NCBI GenBank assembly: GCA_016195615.1
Contig: JACPZF010000033.1
Location: forward strand, 1 to 6,437
Direction: 5' to 3'
Length of the DNA stretch: 6,437 nucleotides
Source: Candidatus Gottesmanbacteria bacterium
GTDB lineage: Bacteria > Patescibacteriota > Microgenomatia > JACPZF01
Each line of letters starts with the position of its first letter. The first letter of the stretch is position 1. The translations under genes and the position numbers were made by a program. The notes beneath the pieces were generated by a model. It did not search any database and was not told the DNA's origin. It saw nothing but the letters and a program-made list of their open reading frames with translations. This document shows, piece after piece, positions 6,323 to 6,437 of the stretch.

Positions 6323-6346
6323 TTGAAAGTATAGCACTTTGACAAC
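6322..6346 (+). repeat. Imperfect inverted repeat (GTTGAAAGT / ACTTTGACAAC)
   Basis: GTTGAAAGT (6322-6330) and ACTTTGACAAC (6336-6346) are complementary apart from a two-base bulge (GA at 6341-6342). They are separated by ATAGC. No T-tract follows, so it is not a terminator. It could be a protein-binding site or part of a transposon end. Confidence 0.4.
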
Positions 6347-6352
6347 TAAAAT
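6323..6352 (+). promoter_or_regulatory. Putative sigma70-type promoter for the right-edge gene
   Basis: TTGAAA (6323-6328) and TAAAAT (6347-6352) each match the -35 and -10 consensus at five of six positions, with an 18-base spacer. The predicted start near 6359 would leave a leader of about 24 bases containing the AAAGGAG ribosome binding site. A second TTGACA at 6339-6344 is consensus but has no -10 at the right distance. Confidence 0.4.
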
Positions 6353-6382
6353 GGACAGTACACCGAGAAAGGAGTACTGCCC
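6353..6382 (+). repeat. Inverted repeat GGACAGTAC / GTACTGCCC before the right-edge gene
   Basis: The arms at 6353-6361 and 6374-6382 pair at eight of nine positions, with an uninterrupted CAGTAC/GTACTG block, around a 12-base loop. The loop carries most of the Shine-Dalgarno sequence, and the right arm ends directly against the ATG. It could be an operator between the -10 box and the start codon, or an RNA hairpin presenting the ribosome binding site. Confidence 0.5.
6368..6374 (+). promoter_or_regulatory. Strong ribosome binding site AAAGGAG
   Basis: AAAGGAG lies 8 bases before the ATG at 6383, at near-ideal spacing, and fixes the start of the right-edge gene. None of the six minus-strand genes has anything comparable. 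Confidence 0.7.
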
Positions 6383-6437
6383 ATGTATGATATTAACAAA
6401 CTGGTGCCAAAAAGGGTATGGAATAAATTATTAGAAG
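6383..6437 (+). CDS. 5' end of an unidentified plus-strand gene (18 codons visible)
   Basis: Only MYDINKLVPKRVWNKLLE is visible before the window ends. The start is well supported by AAAGGAG 8 bases upstream and a plausible promoter, and the reading frame stays open to the edge. The gene is divergent from the minus-strand train. Inverted repeats crowd its upstream region, and its translation signal differs from the neighbours, which would suit a transposase or other newly arrived gene. The short, basic, amphipathic start would fit the lead-in to a helix-turn-helix transposase. That is a guess: 18 residues are too few to assign a family. Confidence 0.6.
   Translation, partial: MYDINKLVPKRVWNKLLE

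Noticed and set aside
6322..6346. Rho-independent terminator
   Set aside because: The stem is AT-rich and bulged, no T-tract follows on either strand, and no gene ends toward it.

Overview
This window looks like a chromosomal piece from a Candidate Phyla Radiation (Patescibacteria) bacterium, of the Parcubacteria/Microgenomates type. The assignment is an inference. It rests on a DUF4012 envelope protein next to a small phosphoglycosyl transferase, a compact RecO without its usual zinc module, very tight gene packing, AT-rich spacers with heptamer-period repeats, and standard-code genes with almost no Shine-Dalgarno sequences. No RNA gene or other marker in the window fixes the lineage.

Layout. 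From 6279 down to 1 there is one minus-strand gene train with spacers of 2, 7, 42 and 6 bases and one 34-base overlap. In transcription order it holds a stand-alone RecB-like PD-(D/E)XK nuclease (6279-5401), a GT4 glycosyltransferase (5398-4253), a mannose-1-phosphate guanylyltransferase (4286-3201), a PglC/WcaJ-type sugar transferase (3193-2543), a membrane-anchored DUF4012 protein (2500-563) and RecO (556 to beyond the left edge). A good TATAAT box placed exactly for leaderless transcription lies just upstream of the nuclease start and is the best promoter candidate for the whole train. No terminator is visible inside it. The right end (6280-6437) is a divergent intergenic region rich in inverted repeats, followed by the first 18 codons of an unidentified plus-strand gene. 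That gene, unlike all the others, has a strong ribosome binding site.

How the genes fit together. ManC would make GDP-mannose, the PglC-like enzyme would load a first sugar phosphate onto undecaprenyl phosphate at the membrane, and the GT4 enzyme would extend it. DUF4012 has one N-terminal membrane anchor and a large outside domain, so it is a candidate for late handling or attachment of the glycan at the cell surface. The two DNA-repair proteins (nuclease and RecO) bracket this glycan set, probably through compact genome organisation rather than a shared function.

The most unusual sequence signal is a pair of AT-rich repeats with a 7-base period. One lies in the spacer before DUF4012. The other is inside the GT4 gene, where it is translated in frame as a lysine/asparagine-rich linker between the two Rossmann domains.
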